Origin: Phaeosaccion multiseriatum
Taxonomy: Eukaryota; Ochrophyta, other classes
Assembly (NCBI GenBank): GCA_965112735.1
Contig: OZ218953.1
Span: forward strand, 1-64,000
Reading direction: 5' to 3'
DNA: 64,000 nucleotides
Made by a program: the position numbers and the translations under genes. Below are positions 40,462 through 51,200 of this stretch, piece after piece. Each line of letters starts with the position of its first letter. Positions within the stretch are counted from its first letter, which is position 1. The notes under the pieces are model-generated. The model saw only the letters and a program-made list of their open reading frames with translations, searched no databases and was not told the DNA's origin.

Positions 40462-43332
40462 GTCTATCTGTCTGTCTGTCTGTCTATCTGTCTGTCTGTG
40501 TATCTGTCTGTCTATCTGTCTGTCTATCTGTCTGTCTATCTGTCTGTCTGTCTATCTGTCTATCTGTCTGTCTGTCTATCTGTCTGTCTATCTGTCTATC
40601 TGTCTATCTGTCTGTCTATCTGTCTGTCTATCTGTCTATCTGTCTGTCTATCTGTCTGTCTGTGTATCTGTCTGTCTGTGTATCTGTCTGTCTGTCTATC
40701 TGTCTGTCTGTGTGTCTGTCTGTCTGTCTATCTGTCTGTCTATCTGTCTATCTGTCTGTCTGTCTGTCTGTCGGTGTGTGTATCCCCTCTGATGGCGTGC
40801 AGAGCGGCCACGTGTGGTGTGGGCAAGACTACGACCCTCGGGGGGGGGGGACAGAGCCCAAGGCAAAGGCCAAGGCAAAGGGGGCAACAAGGTACTTGAT
40901 ACCCTCTCTTAAGCCTCTTGTGACTGGTGTCTGACTGGTGCCTGACTGGTGTCTGACTGGTGCCTGACTGGTGTCTGACTGGTGCCTGACTGGTGTCTGA
41001 CTGTTGTATGACTCGTTGTGACTCCCGCTTGTGTAACGTCATGCCCACAGGCCGGACACCTTCGCTCCTCAGCTGCTCGGAGAGTCCGTCACGAGGCTCA
41101 AGAACGACGAGCAGTTCTCCTTCGGAAGGTACGGTACGCGGGTACCGCTCGCACCGCCTTTCTAGCCCTTTCTAGCTACGGCCTGCCCCTGCTCACTGCC
41201 ATCCACTGCCATCCTCCCCCCCCCCCCCCCTGGGTAGGTACGACAACGAGGCAGTGTCTCTGCACCTGGACCTGTGGATGAAGGACATCGGTATGGGCGA
41301 CCTTGACAGACTCAGAAAGGTGAGGGGCATTGTAGTTTGTAGGGGGGAAGGAGCAGAGCCCCTCCTCACTTGCCCCTTCTCTTCTCTTCTCCTCGGCCTC
41401 CGAGGCGTTCCTGTCTAAGCCGTTCCCTTTGGCCTCTCTCTCCCCGCTCCGCTCTCTCTAGTACTTCACCGCCAAGAGGTCCCGTGCACTCAGCCTCAAG
41501 AAGATGCACAAGCTCACAGGCAAGTAGGAGGGGAGGGGAGGGGAGGGGAGGGGAGGGGAGGGGAGGGGAGGCTCTCCCTTAAATGGGTCTTGAGTGGGCC
41601 ACTGTGGGAGACCCCTTTCTGACCCCCCCTTCCTCCCTCTCTTTCCCTCCAGTGGGCAGTAACCACACCGGCGGACAGGGCGTGCGCGAGCTTGTCATGG
41701 CCATGCCCTTTCTCAAGGTAAGCAAGGCCCTACCTACACGGTATGGATGCACCGTACCAGTCGTGCCCTCACGCACATGCACTGATGCACCTTGACCACC
41801 CTCTTGACCCCCCTCAGGTGCTGGAGCTTGAGTGGGAGGGCATCAGGGACGTGGGCTTTGTGTGCTCCCTCCTCACCACTCACGACCACCTTCGGAAGCT
41901 CAACCTCACGCATAACTCAGTGGACGAGACAGGCGCGGCCCGGCTCGCACAGGCTCTGTCCCAGTGAGTAATGGCCCCTCCCCTCCGCTCTCTCTGTTCC
42001 TCGGGCGAGGGTGGGTCTTGGGGTGGGTCTTGTTGTCACAGGAGAGGGGCTCTGATACTGTCTCAGGCCAGGCAGGACCAGACAGGACAGGACCAGACAG
42101 GACAGGTCCAGGCAGGAACAGGCAGGAACAGCAGCATCAGCATCACCATCACCATCACTATCTGGGACGGTGTGCTCCCCTCAGCCCCTGTCCCTCTCCC
42201 TCCCGCTTCTTCTGCTGCTGTCGCGTGTACGTGCCTGGCTGCTCAGGAGCAAGAGCCTTGTGGAGCTGGACCTGCGCGAGAACTGCATCGGGCCCAGGGG
42301 GATGGAGCAAGTCGCTAATGCCGCATGCAGCTGCACGTCACTGCGCCTGCTGCACTGCCAGGACAATCGGGTGAGGGGGACAGGGAATCAGAGGGGGGGG
42401 GATGGAGGGAGGGAGGTGCGCCTATCGCAGCCGAAGCTTCTCGGTCAGACGTACCCTCCGTCCCCCGGCCTGCGCTACCGGCCTGCGCTAACAACCTCTC
42501 TGGACATACATACATACATACATACATACGCCCCCCTCCCTCCTCCTCCTTCTCCGCTCTGGAGGTGGGCGACGATGGAGCCATCGCATGCACAGAGGCC
42601 CTGATGCGCAGCTCCTCGCTGTCCTCCATCGGGCTGGACGGGAACGGCATCTCAGACGAGGGTGGCAAGGTGCTGTGCGCTGCCATCCAGAACAGCTCTG
42701 TCCTGGCAAAGATGAGCCTCACGCGCAATGACTTCAGCCCAGAGCTCAAGGTGAGGGCAGGGCAGGCTCAAGGAGGTGTCTGTTGCCATCTGTTGTGTTT
42801 CTCTGCTTCGGCCGTACTTGCACCCGCCTACTCGGACTCCTCCACTCCTCTCTTCTTCCGCCCCTGTCTCTTGGTTTTGACCGCTTCCCCTCCTCTCTAC
42901 GTGCCTGCCCTGCCTGCCCTCTCTCATCGGTCGATCGATCGATCCATCAGGAGCTGTTGATGGAGGCATGGGTGAAGCGCGGCATCACGCGCAGCTGGGC
43001 AGACGAGGAGCAGGAGCAGCAAGAGCAAGCCGCCGCCATGGAGAGCAAGAGGTGCGGTGCATTAACACCATAATCCCCCTCTCACTGCCCACTGTGCCCT
43101 ACTGCTTGCGCTCTGCTGTTTGCACCCCTCTTCTTTTGGTACTTGGTACTGTACCAGAGTATGGTACCAGAGTATGGTACCAGAGTATGGTACCAGAGTA
43201 TGGTACCAGAGTATGGTACCAGAGTATGGTACCAGAGTATGGTACCAGAGTATGGTACCAGAGTATGGTACCAGAGTATGGTACCAGAGTATGGTACAGA
43301 GTATGCGGCACCGCTGCCGCTCATCTCAAACA

Positions 43333-43389
<57 letters not shown>

Positions 43390-43921
43390 GTGTGTGTGCA
43401 GGTTGACAAGCAGGTTGGGAGGCGCTGACGCCAAGATGGGCGTCATCATGTCTCCCGTGTCCAAATCGAGCAGAGGGAGGGGGAGGGGGGCAGGGGGCGG
43501 AGGGGCGGCGGGCGGGGGGGGTGCGAGGGGCGCCGGGGGGGTAGACACACACACAGCGAGATTTGGTAGCGGCCACGATCCTGACGATGACTTGGAGAGA
43601 GAATTCAGCTTCTCGAACGTAACGGACGGGGGAGAGGGGGGCGACGCGACTGGCGCTCCGGGGGATGAAGAGGATGAGGTCAGCGTGTACAGCTTCTCAA
43701 ACAACCTCGCCGAGGAGGAGGAGGAGGAAGAGGAGGAGGAGGATGGGGAGCTGGAGATGCAGGGGGGGGGCTTCGAGGACGACGATGAGGACGAATCGGA
43801 GTCAGAGTCGGAGGATTCAGAGGATTCGGAGAATTCAGAGGATTCGGGGGATTCAGAGGATTCGCAGGGGGGGGTGGAATCGGGCGGCAGCTCGCTAGCG
43901 CCAGGGCAGTCCGGCGAGTAG
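32453..43921 (+). CDS. LRR protein with degenerate HET/TIR-like domain, 27 exons
   Basis: Exons: 32453-32521, 32733-32833, 32889-33075, 33295-33404, 33497-33578, 34088-34281, 34810-34947, 35166-35301, 35528-35602, 35766-35948, 36036-36104, ~36691-36836, 37074-37673, 38526-38906, 39097-39209, 39583-39664, 39809-40180, 40803-40891, 41051-41128, 41238-41319, 41462-41519, 41653-41717, 41818-41963, 42247-42370, 42565-42750, 42951-43051 and 43402-43921. This gives about 1,494 residues. All phases agree except the entry into exon 12, whose boundary is uncertain. Residues about 184-425 align block by block with the HET/TIR-like core of the gene at 56.2 kb (NVRVVQDFLRKHE, FVWVR, ALMLCDSLLLIP), but the key SHRWG and WVDY..SQ motifs are replaced. 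Ser/Gly/Pro/Thr-rich linkers follow. Residues about 1136-1290 are ribonuclease-inhibitor-type LRRs (LRKLNLTHNSV; LVELDLRENCIG). The tail is acidic. Possible intracellular sensor or scaffold. Confidence 0.8.
33076..33105 (+). repeat. Interstitial TTAGGG repeats at a splice donor
   Basis: Immediately after the exon end GCCAAG the intron starts GTTAGGGTTAGGG, then a variant TTTGGG and another TTAGGG. The donor GT itself is part of the telomere-like repeat. The flanking GCAGCCAAGGTTAG is repeated on the other side, suggesting insertion or local duplication. Confidence 0.85.
33640..34030. repeat. GAGAGGGGAGGGAA minisatellite in an intron
   Basis: Degenerate purine-only tandem repeat of about 10-16 bp units (AGAGAGGGGAGGGA / AGTGGAGTGA) in the fifth intron of the large LRR gene. 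It is unusual here because it is purine-rich on the sense strand. Confidence 0.85.
34285..34780. repeat. Three different minisatellites in one intron
   Basis: The sixth intron of the LRR gene contains three tandem blocks. One has about 3 copies of a roughly 48-bp unit with GTGAGACTGAGTATGCGGC (34285-34410). One has 6 copies of a 38-bp unit with GCACTTGCTCTCTGTCCAAC (34418-34638). One has about 5 copies of a 20-21-bp unit, CTCTAATCTGATGGGTCTCA (34690-34779). Confidence 0.9.
36125..36212. repeat. 23-bp minisatellite
   Basis: About four copies of GGCTGTGGCTGCCTGCTTGA plus CAC, in the intron after exon 11 of the LRR gene. Confidence 0.85.
37682..38365 (+). repeat. CTTATCCTAC decamer array in an intron
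   Basis: About 680 bp of CTTATCCTAC/CCTGTCCTAC decamers, in the intron between exons 13 and 14 of the LRR gene. The intron (37674-38525) is 852 bp, a multiple of three, and has no stop in the flanking reading frame. Confidence 0.93.
40349..40777 (+). repeat. (TCTG/TATC)n microsatellite in an intron
   Basis: Mixed TCTG and TATC tetranucleotides over about 430 bp, in the intron before exon 18 of the LRR gene. It is the same repeat type, on the sense strand, as the CAGA array near 27.6 kb. Confidence 0.95.
43143..43302. repeat. 13-bp minisatellite GGTACCAGAGTAT
   Basis: Twelve near-perfect 13-bp copies, each with the palindrome GGTACC, in the last intron of the LRR gene. A (TG)n tract follows at about 43337-43400, just before the acceptor. 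Confidence 0.93.
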
Positions 43922-44499
43922 TCGGAGGAGGGGGGTGGTGTTGGCCATGCACCACAAACTCAAACTAATCCACAAATGTTTCATTTTTAGAATATGGGTT
44001 TTATAACGGAAAGTCTCGATCAACCTCAAGCGTCGATGGAGAATGGAGATGGAGGCGGCACTGGAGGTCCGTCTCCTTGTGCTTCCCTCGCGCGTCCCTC
44101 GCGCGTCCTGCCCATCGATGGAGGTGCGGCAAGGAGGTAACGTGTCGGCAGCACAGGGCAGTGTGGAGTGGTGTGGTGTGGTGTGGTGTGTGTAGCAGCA
44201 CGGCACTTTCCCCCCTTCAGCTCATTGCCATCGCTCTCTGCCGCTCGCTGCAGGCCCCAGGCAGGAAGAACAGGCATGCATGCAGCCCAAAGGATGGTAC
44301 AGTAGAGCGTGGTAGATGGCAGTCTGTGGATGGTGCCGGAGGGATGGTAGAGGGTGGTGAAAGATGGATGGATGGTGGTAGAGTGGAGGGTCTAAGATGG
44401 CAGTCTGTGGATGGTGGTAGAGTGGAGGGTCTAAGACGGCAGTGTGTGGATGTTGGTAGAGTGGAGGGTCTAAGATGGCAGTGTGTGGATGGTGAGGGT
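43922..44499. other. Intergenic region between convergent genes
   Basis: 3' ends of the LRR gene (plus) and the membrane-protein gene (minus). An AT-rich stretch with CATTTTTAGAATATGGG lies near 43978-44000. About four copies of a roughly 40-bp unit containing TAGAGTGGAGGGTCTAAGA lie at 44320-44500. No exon was found. Confidence 0.5.
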
Positions 44500-45235
44500 C
44501 TACACGTCGTCTAGATTTAGATCGTCATCATCGTCCCACGCGCTGCCTTGGCTTGGCGGGGCCGCAGCAGCAGCAGACAGGGACGCCACACGAAAGGGCT
44601 GCGCCGTGGGGGGGGCGCGAGTCGCTCCTTCGCCTGCGCAGAGGCGGGCGGGGCGGGGGGGGGGGTTAGGGAGAGAGGAGTCTTTCACAATGAATGGCCA
44701 CACAGCCGGACTGACTCTGCCACACACACACACACACACACATAGCTGCTTGTGATGGCTGCCCGACTAGCGGGCCACTGGTGGCCACTGTGACTCACCG
44801 GCCGAGTTGAAAGTGGGCCGGGCTTCGATGCCCAAGTCCGAGAAGAAGTCCTGTGGCAAGAGAGGGAGAGAGGCAAGAGAGGAGTTAGAGGAGCTCTCCC
44901 CTGCCGGCCCGGCCCCATGCAATGCGCGTCGCGGCCCTCACCTGCTGCTGCGGCTGCTCGGGCTGCTGCTCCGCCTGCTTGGGCTTGGGCTGCCTCTGCG
45001 GTCTAGTGGGGGCATCACGCCTGACCGGAGCCCCTCCCCCTGATGCCCCTCTCCCATGCGCTGGGCCTGAAGGGGCTGTGGCCGCCTCCATCTTGGACAG
45101 TTCGATGGCCAGCGCGAGGTCGTCCTCCTCGTCGTGGCCGAAGCTGCCGTTGCCGCTTGCGCTGCCGTTGCCGTGCGACACAGACGACGCCGAGCGTGCT
45201 GCTCGTGCTGCCGGGAGAGGGACACAGATAGAAAC

Positions 45236-45279
<44 letters not shown>

Positions 45280-48200
45280 GATAGACATACACAGAGAGAC
45301 AACCGCCTTGTGAGCACCACGTGGAGGCGTCCCTGTCTATCCTTGCCTTGACAAGCGCACAGTGCTGTGAGCAAAGCGCTTCACTCCCTCGCTGCCCCCC
45401 TGCCATCCTCCTCACCTGCCGCGCCATGCTGCTGCCCGTGCTCCTCCTCCTCCTCCCAGTCGTCGTCCCAGCTCTCCTCTGGCGCTGTGCGCACCACGAA
45501 ACATGATCAAGGCCCGGCGTGAGTGAGTGAGCTGCAGCCATCCACTGCCATCCGCTGCCAATATGAGTGAGCTGCAGCCATCCACTGCCATCCACTGCCA
45601 ATATGAGTGAGCTGCAGCCATCCACTGCCATCCACTGCCAATATGAGTGAGCTGCCCGTCCGGTGGCTGGCCTAACCCCGTGCCCTCCAACCCGATGACC
45701 CCTCACCCCCTCTACCACCTGCAAGCCGCGTTGGCTTGTTGCCTCACTACAGCCAGTCACTGCCTCACTACAGCCAGCCACTGCCTTACTACAGCCAGTC
45801 ACTGCCTTACTACAGCCAGTCACTGCCTTACTACAGCCAGTCACTGCCTTGCTACAGCCAGCCACTGCCTTACTACAGCCAGTCATTGCCTTGCTACAGC
45901 CAGTCACTGCCTTACTACAGCCTGTCATTGCCATTCTACAGCCAGTCATTGCCTTGCTACAGCCAGTCACTGCCATTCTACAGCCAGTCACTGCCTTACT
46001 ACAGCCAGTCATTGCCTTACTACTGACCTGCACCTCCGGGCTGTGCCACCGGGGCGTATGTGCCTTGCGACGCTCCCGGCACGCCGGACCGCCTGTGGTG
46101 TGGTACGGTGCGGCACAAAGCAGCCAAAGCAAGTCAGTGCGCACTCACACACGCACACACGCACACACGCACAGACGCCCCCTGCTGTGTGTGCCCTCGC
46201 TCACCTCTTCTTGATCCACCAGGACACCACCGCCACAAGCAGCCCCACCGCTCCAATCAGAGAGAGCGTAGCGGTGAATCGAAGCTTGTCCTCACTGCGG
46301 CACGGGAGGGGGGGAAGAGGGGGGGTGAGAGGGGGGGAAGAGGGGGGGGGAGGCGAGGCACTTAGCACCGTAGCACAGGCATGGGTATACCGCAACCGAT
46401 ACCCTCCCCATATCCTCCCCATACCCTCACCATATCCCCCTATCCACCCCTACCGCGCCCTTCCTTCCCTTCCTTCCTTCCTTCCCCTTCCTTCCTTCCT
46501 TCCTTCCTCTTCCTTCCCTCCCCTTCCTTCCCCTTCCTTCCCCTTCCTTCCTTCCTTCCTTCCTTCCTCTTCCTTCCTCCCCTTCCTTCCTCCCCGTCCT
46601 TCCCCTTCCTTCCCCTTCCCTCCCTCCCCTCCCCTTCCCTCCCCTTCCCTCCCCTTCCTTCCCCTTCCTTCCCCTTCCTTCCCCTTCCCTCCCTCCCTCC
46701 CCTCCCCTTCCCTCCCCTTCCTACCTGCACGCGAAGTTGTTGTTCACGGGCACGCCCACGCCGAAACATTCGCTGAGGAGGGCAGAGAGAGGCATATGGG
46801 CATAGCACAGCACAGTACAGCGGGGGAGGGGGGGAGGGAGGGAGGGAGGGAGGGAGGGAGGGAGGGAGGGAGGGAGGGAGGGAGGGAGGGAGGGAGGGAG
46901 GGGAGGGAGGAGATGGGCGGTGGCTTGGCTCGGAAAAGAGAGAGAGAGAGGCGAAGGGAAAGCGCAGACAAGCAAGCCCTAACCCTAAGCCTAACCCCTC
47001 CCGCCCCGACGTACAACCAACACGTGCAACACACACGTACCCGGAGCTCCACATGCACCCGAGTTGGTGCTCCGCCGGAGGGGCCTCGTTCGCCATCCTG
47101 TGCAGCATAGTAGTGCAAGAGCAGAGCAGTTAGCGGAACAGACAAAGAAGAGCACTCAGAAGAGCACTCAGAAGAGCACTCAGCCCTCGGCCATGCCAAG
47201 GGGCCGCCACACCCCTCCTCCCCCTCCACCCCACTCCCTACCTGCAGGAGCCGCACTGCTTAAACTCTGCGCACAGGTCCTTGGCGCAGCTCTCTCCTGC
47301 CCACGGGGCCCGGCACTCGCATACGCCCTCGACACACGTCCCACGCACAGGCACGGACGTCTCTCCGCAGTCCATCAAAGCACACGCCCCAGAGCCAGAG
47401 GGCACGGGGTTAATAGCGCTACCCCCCGCCTGACCACTGCCGCCCCCCCCTTTGTCCCCTCCTGCTTCCCCTCCTCCTTGCGCTTCCGCCTCCCCCTCCA
47501 AGGGGCTTTGGGGGGATTGGGGCTCCAATAGCTCGTCAGCTGCAGGGGAAGGGACAGGCCCCGCACCCTCAGCGGCGGGGGCGGTGGTAACCGAAGGCTC
47601 CGGGGTGTCGGTTATGGTCGGATCAGGATCAGAAGGCGGCTCTTCCCCTGCTGCTGCTGCGGGCGCTTCACCCCCACCTCCTCCCTCTGCCGGCGCAGCC
47701 CAATCCCATCCACCCTCGGCCTTTGGGTCCTCCTTCCCTCCTTCCTCTCCTCCTCCCGCACCCTCTGGGTCTGTCCCTCCTCCTCCTCCTCCTCCGTCCC
47801 CTCCCTCCTCCCCCCCTTCTGCGGTGTCTGCCTTCTCCTCTACCTCCTCTGCTCCTCCTCCCGCACCTTGAATGAGTGAGTGAGTGAGTGAGTAAGTGAG
47901 TGTGTGAGGTGAGATGAGGTGAGTGAGTGAGTAAGTGAGTGAGTGGGTGGGTGAGTGGGTGAGTGATTCAGTGAATGAGGAGGAAGGGAAGGGAAGGAGG
48001 CAGGAAGTAAGGGAGTGAGTGTGTGAGCGAGTGATTGAGTGAGTGAGTGAGTGAGTGAGTGAGTGAGTGAGTGAGTGAGTGAGTGAGTGAGTGAGTGAGT
48101 GGGGTGAGGTGAGTGAGTGAGTGAGTGAGTGTGTGAGTGAGTGAGTAAGTCAGTGATGAGGGGGAAGGGAAGGGAGGAAGGCCGGACGTAAGGGAGTGTG

Positions 48201-51200
48201 TGAGCGAGTGCGTGAGCGAGTACCTGAATGAGTGAGTGAAGTGAGAGACTGATGGCGTGTGAGCTAGAGAGAGAGTGACTGAGCGAGTGAGTGAGTGAGT
48301 GAGTGAGTGAGTGAGTGAGCGAGTGAGGGAGTGAGTGAGTGAGTGAGTGAGTGAGTGAGTGAGTGAGTGAGTGGGAGAGAGAGGGAGTGAGAGAGAGTGA
48401 GTGAAGAAGTGAGGAAGTGAGTAAGTAAGTGAGTGAGTGAAGAAGTGAGTGAGTGAGTGAGTGAGTAAGCGAGTGAGTGGGTGAGCGATGAGTGAGTGAG
48501 TGAGGTGAGTGAGTGAGTGAGGTGAGTGAGTGAATGAGCGAGTGAGGTATAAATAAGGGGCTTCATAGAAATGATATCCTAGAGGAAATGGGAGAGGGCT
48601 CACCTTCATCCCCTCCTCCCTCTGCCGGCGCAGCCCAATCCCATCCACCCTCGGCCTTTGGGTCCTCCTTCCCTCCTTCCTCTCCTCCTCCCGCACCCTC
48701 TGGGTCTGTCCCTCCTCCTCCTCCTTCGCCTTCTGGGGCCTCTCCTCCCTCTCCTTTCCCTCCGTCCTCTGCTGGTTCTCCTGTCCCTGCTTCTCCTGCT
48801 CCAGCACCGTCTGGGTCTGTCCCTTCTCCTCCTCCCTCGCCTTCTGGGGCCTCTCCTCCGTCTCCTTCCCCCACATTTGGGCTCTCTTCCTCTGCTTGTC
48901 CGCTCTGTGTGGCGCCTCCCCCCCCTCCGTCCTCTCCCTCCTCCCCCCCTTCTGCGGTGTCTGCCTTCTCCTCTACCTCCTCTGCTCCTCCTCCCGCACC
49001 TTGAGTGAGTGAGTGAGTGAGTGAGTGAGTGAGTGAGAGAGTAAGGAGTGAGTGAGTGAGTGAGTGAGTGAGTGGGTGAGTGAGTGAGTGAGTGAGTGAG
49101 TGAGTGAGTGAGTGAGTGAGTGAGTGAGTGAGTGAGAGAGTGAGTGATGCAGTAAGCTACGGGTAAGGGGGAGGAGGGGGGAGTAGGGGAGTGATTCTGT
49201 GAGTGAGTGAGTGAGTGAGTGAGTGAGTGAGTGAGTGAGAGAGTGAGTGAGTGAAGAAGTGAGGAAGTGAGTAAGTAAGTGAGTGAGTGGTGAGCGATGA
49301 GTGAGTGAGTGAGATGAGTGAGTGAATGAGTGAATGAGGGATAAGGGGCTTCATAGAAATGATATCCTAGAGGCATATGGGAGAGGGCTCACCTTCATCA
49401 CCTCCTCCCTCTGCCGGCGCAGCCCAATCCCATCCACCCTCGGCCTTTGGGTCCTCCTTCCCTCCTTCCTCTCCTCCTCCCGCACCCTCTGGGTCTGTCC
49501 CTCCTCCTCCTCCCTCGCCTTCTGGGGCCTTTCCTCCCTCTCCTTTCCCTCCGTCCTCTGCGAGTTCTCCTGTCCCTGCTTCTCCTCCTCCCGCACCGTC
49601 TGGGTCTGTCCTTTCTCCTCCTCCCTCGCCTTCTGGGGCCTGTTCTCCGTCTCCTTCCCCCACATTTGGGCTCTCTTCCTCTGCTTGTCCGCTCTCTGTG
49701 GCGCCTCCCCCCCCTCCGTCCTCTGCCTCCTCCCCCCCTTCTGCGGTGGCTGTCTTCTCCTGTACCGCTCCTGCTCCTCCTCCCGCACCTTGAGTAAGTG
49801 AGTGAGTGAGTGAGTGAGTGAGTGAGAGAGTGAGTCAGTGAGTCAGTGAGTGAGTGAGTGAGTGAGAGAGAGAGTGAGTGAGTGAGTGAGTGAGTGAATG
49901 AGTGAGAGAGTGAGTAAGTGAGTGAGTGAGTGAGTGAGTGAGTGAGTGAGTGAATGAGTGAGTGAGTGAGTAAGTGAGTGAGTGAGTAATGCAGTGAGTG
50001 AGTGAGTGAGTGAGTAAGTGAGTGAGTGAGTGAGTGAGTGAGTGAGTGATGCAGTGAGTGAGTGAGTGAGTGAGTGAGTGAGTGAGTGAGTGAGTGAGTG
50101 AGTAAGTAAGTGAATGAGTAAATGAATGAGTGAGTGAGTGAGTGAGTGAGTGAGTGAGGTGAGGTGAATGAGTGAGTGAGTGAATGAGTGAATGAGTGAG
50201 TGAGTTAATGAGAGAGTGAGCGAACAGAAGTGAGTGAGAGAGTGAGTGATTCAGTAAGGTAGGGGGAAGGGGGGGGAGGGAGGAGTAAGGGAGTGAGTGA
50301 GTGAGTGAGTGAGTGAGTGCGTGTGCTGGTGAGTGAGTGAGTGCGAGAGTGCGTGAGAGAGTGAGTGAGTGAAGAAGTGAGGATGTGAGTGAGTGAGTGA
50401 ATGAGTGAATGAGTGAGTGAGTGAGTGAGTGAGTGAGTGAGTGAGTGAGTGAGTGAGTGATGGATAAGGGGCTTCATAGAAATGATATCCTAGAGGCATA
50501 TGGGAGAGGGCTCACCTTCATCCCCTCCTCCCTCTACCGGCGCATCCCAATCCCATCCACCCTCGGCCTTTGGGTCCTCCTTCCCTCCTTCCTCTCCTCC
50601 TCCCGCACCGTCTGGGTCTGTCCCTCCTCCTCCTCCCTCGCCTTCTGGGGCCTCTCCTCCCTCTCCTTTCCCTCCGTCCTCTGCTAGTTCTCCTGTCCCT
50701 GCTTCTCCTCCTCCAGCACCCTCTGGGTCTGTCCCTTCTCCTCCTCCCTCGCCTTCTGGGGCCTCTCCTCCCTCTCCTTTCCCTCCGTCCCCTGCTAGTT
50801 CTCCTGTCCCTGCTTCTCCTCCTCCCGCACCGTCTGGGTCTGTCCCTCCTCCTCCTCCCTCGCCTTCTGGGGCCTCTCCTCCCTCTCCTTCCCCCACATT
50901 TGGGCTCTCTTCCTCTGTTTGTCCGCTCTCTGTGGCGCCTCCCCCCCCTCCGTCCTCTCCCTCCTCCCCCCCTTCTGCGGTGGCTGTCTTCTCCTGTACC
51001 GCTCCTGCTCCTCCTCCCGCACCTTGAGTAAGTGAGTGAGTGAGTGAGGTGAGTAAGTGAGTGAGTGAGTGAGTGAGTGAGTGAGTGAGTGAGTGAGTGA
51101 GTGAGTGAGTAAGTGAGTAAGTGAGTGAGTGAGTGAATGAGTGAGTGAGTAAGTGAGTGAGTGAGTGCGTGAATGAGTGAGTGAGTGAGTGAATGAGTGA

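Noticed and set aside
40287-40934. SVCLSICLS-rich frames that could suggest a Cys-rich secreted protein
   Set aside because: Translation of a TCTG/TATC intron array of the LRR gene.
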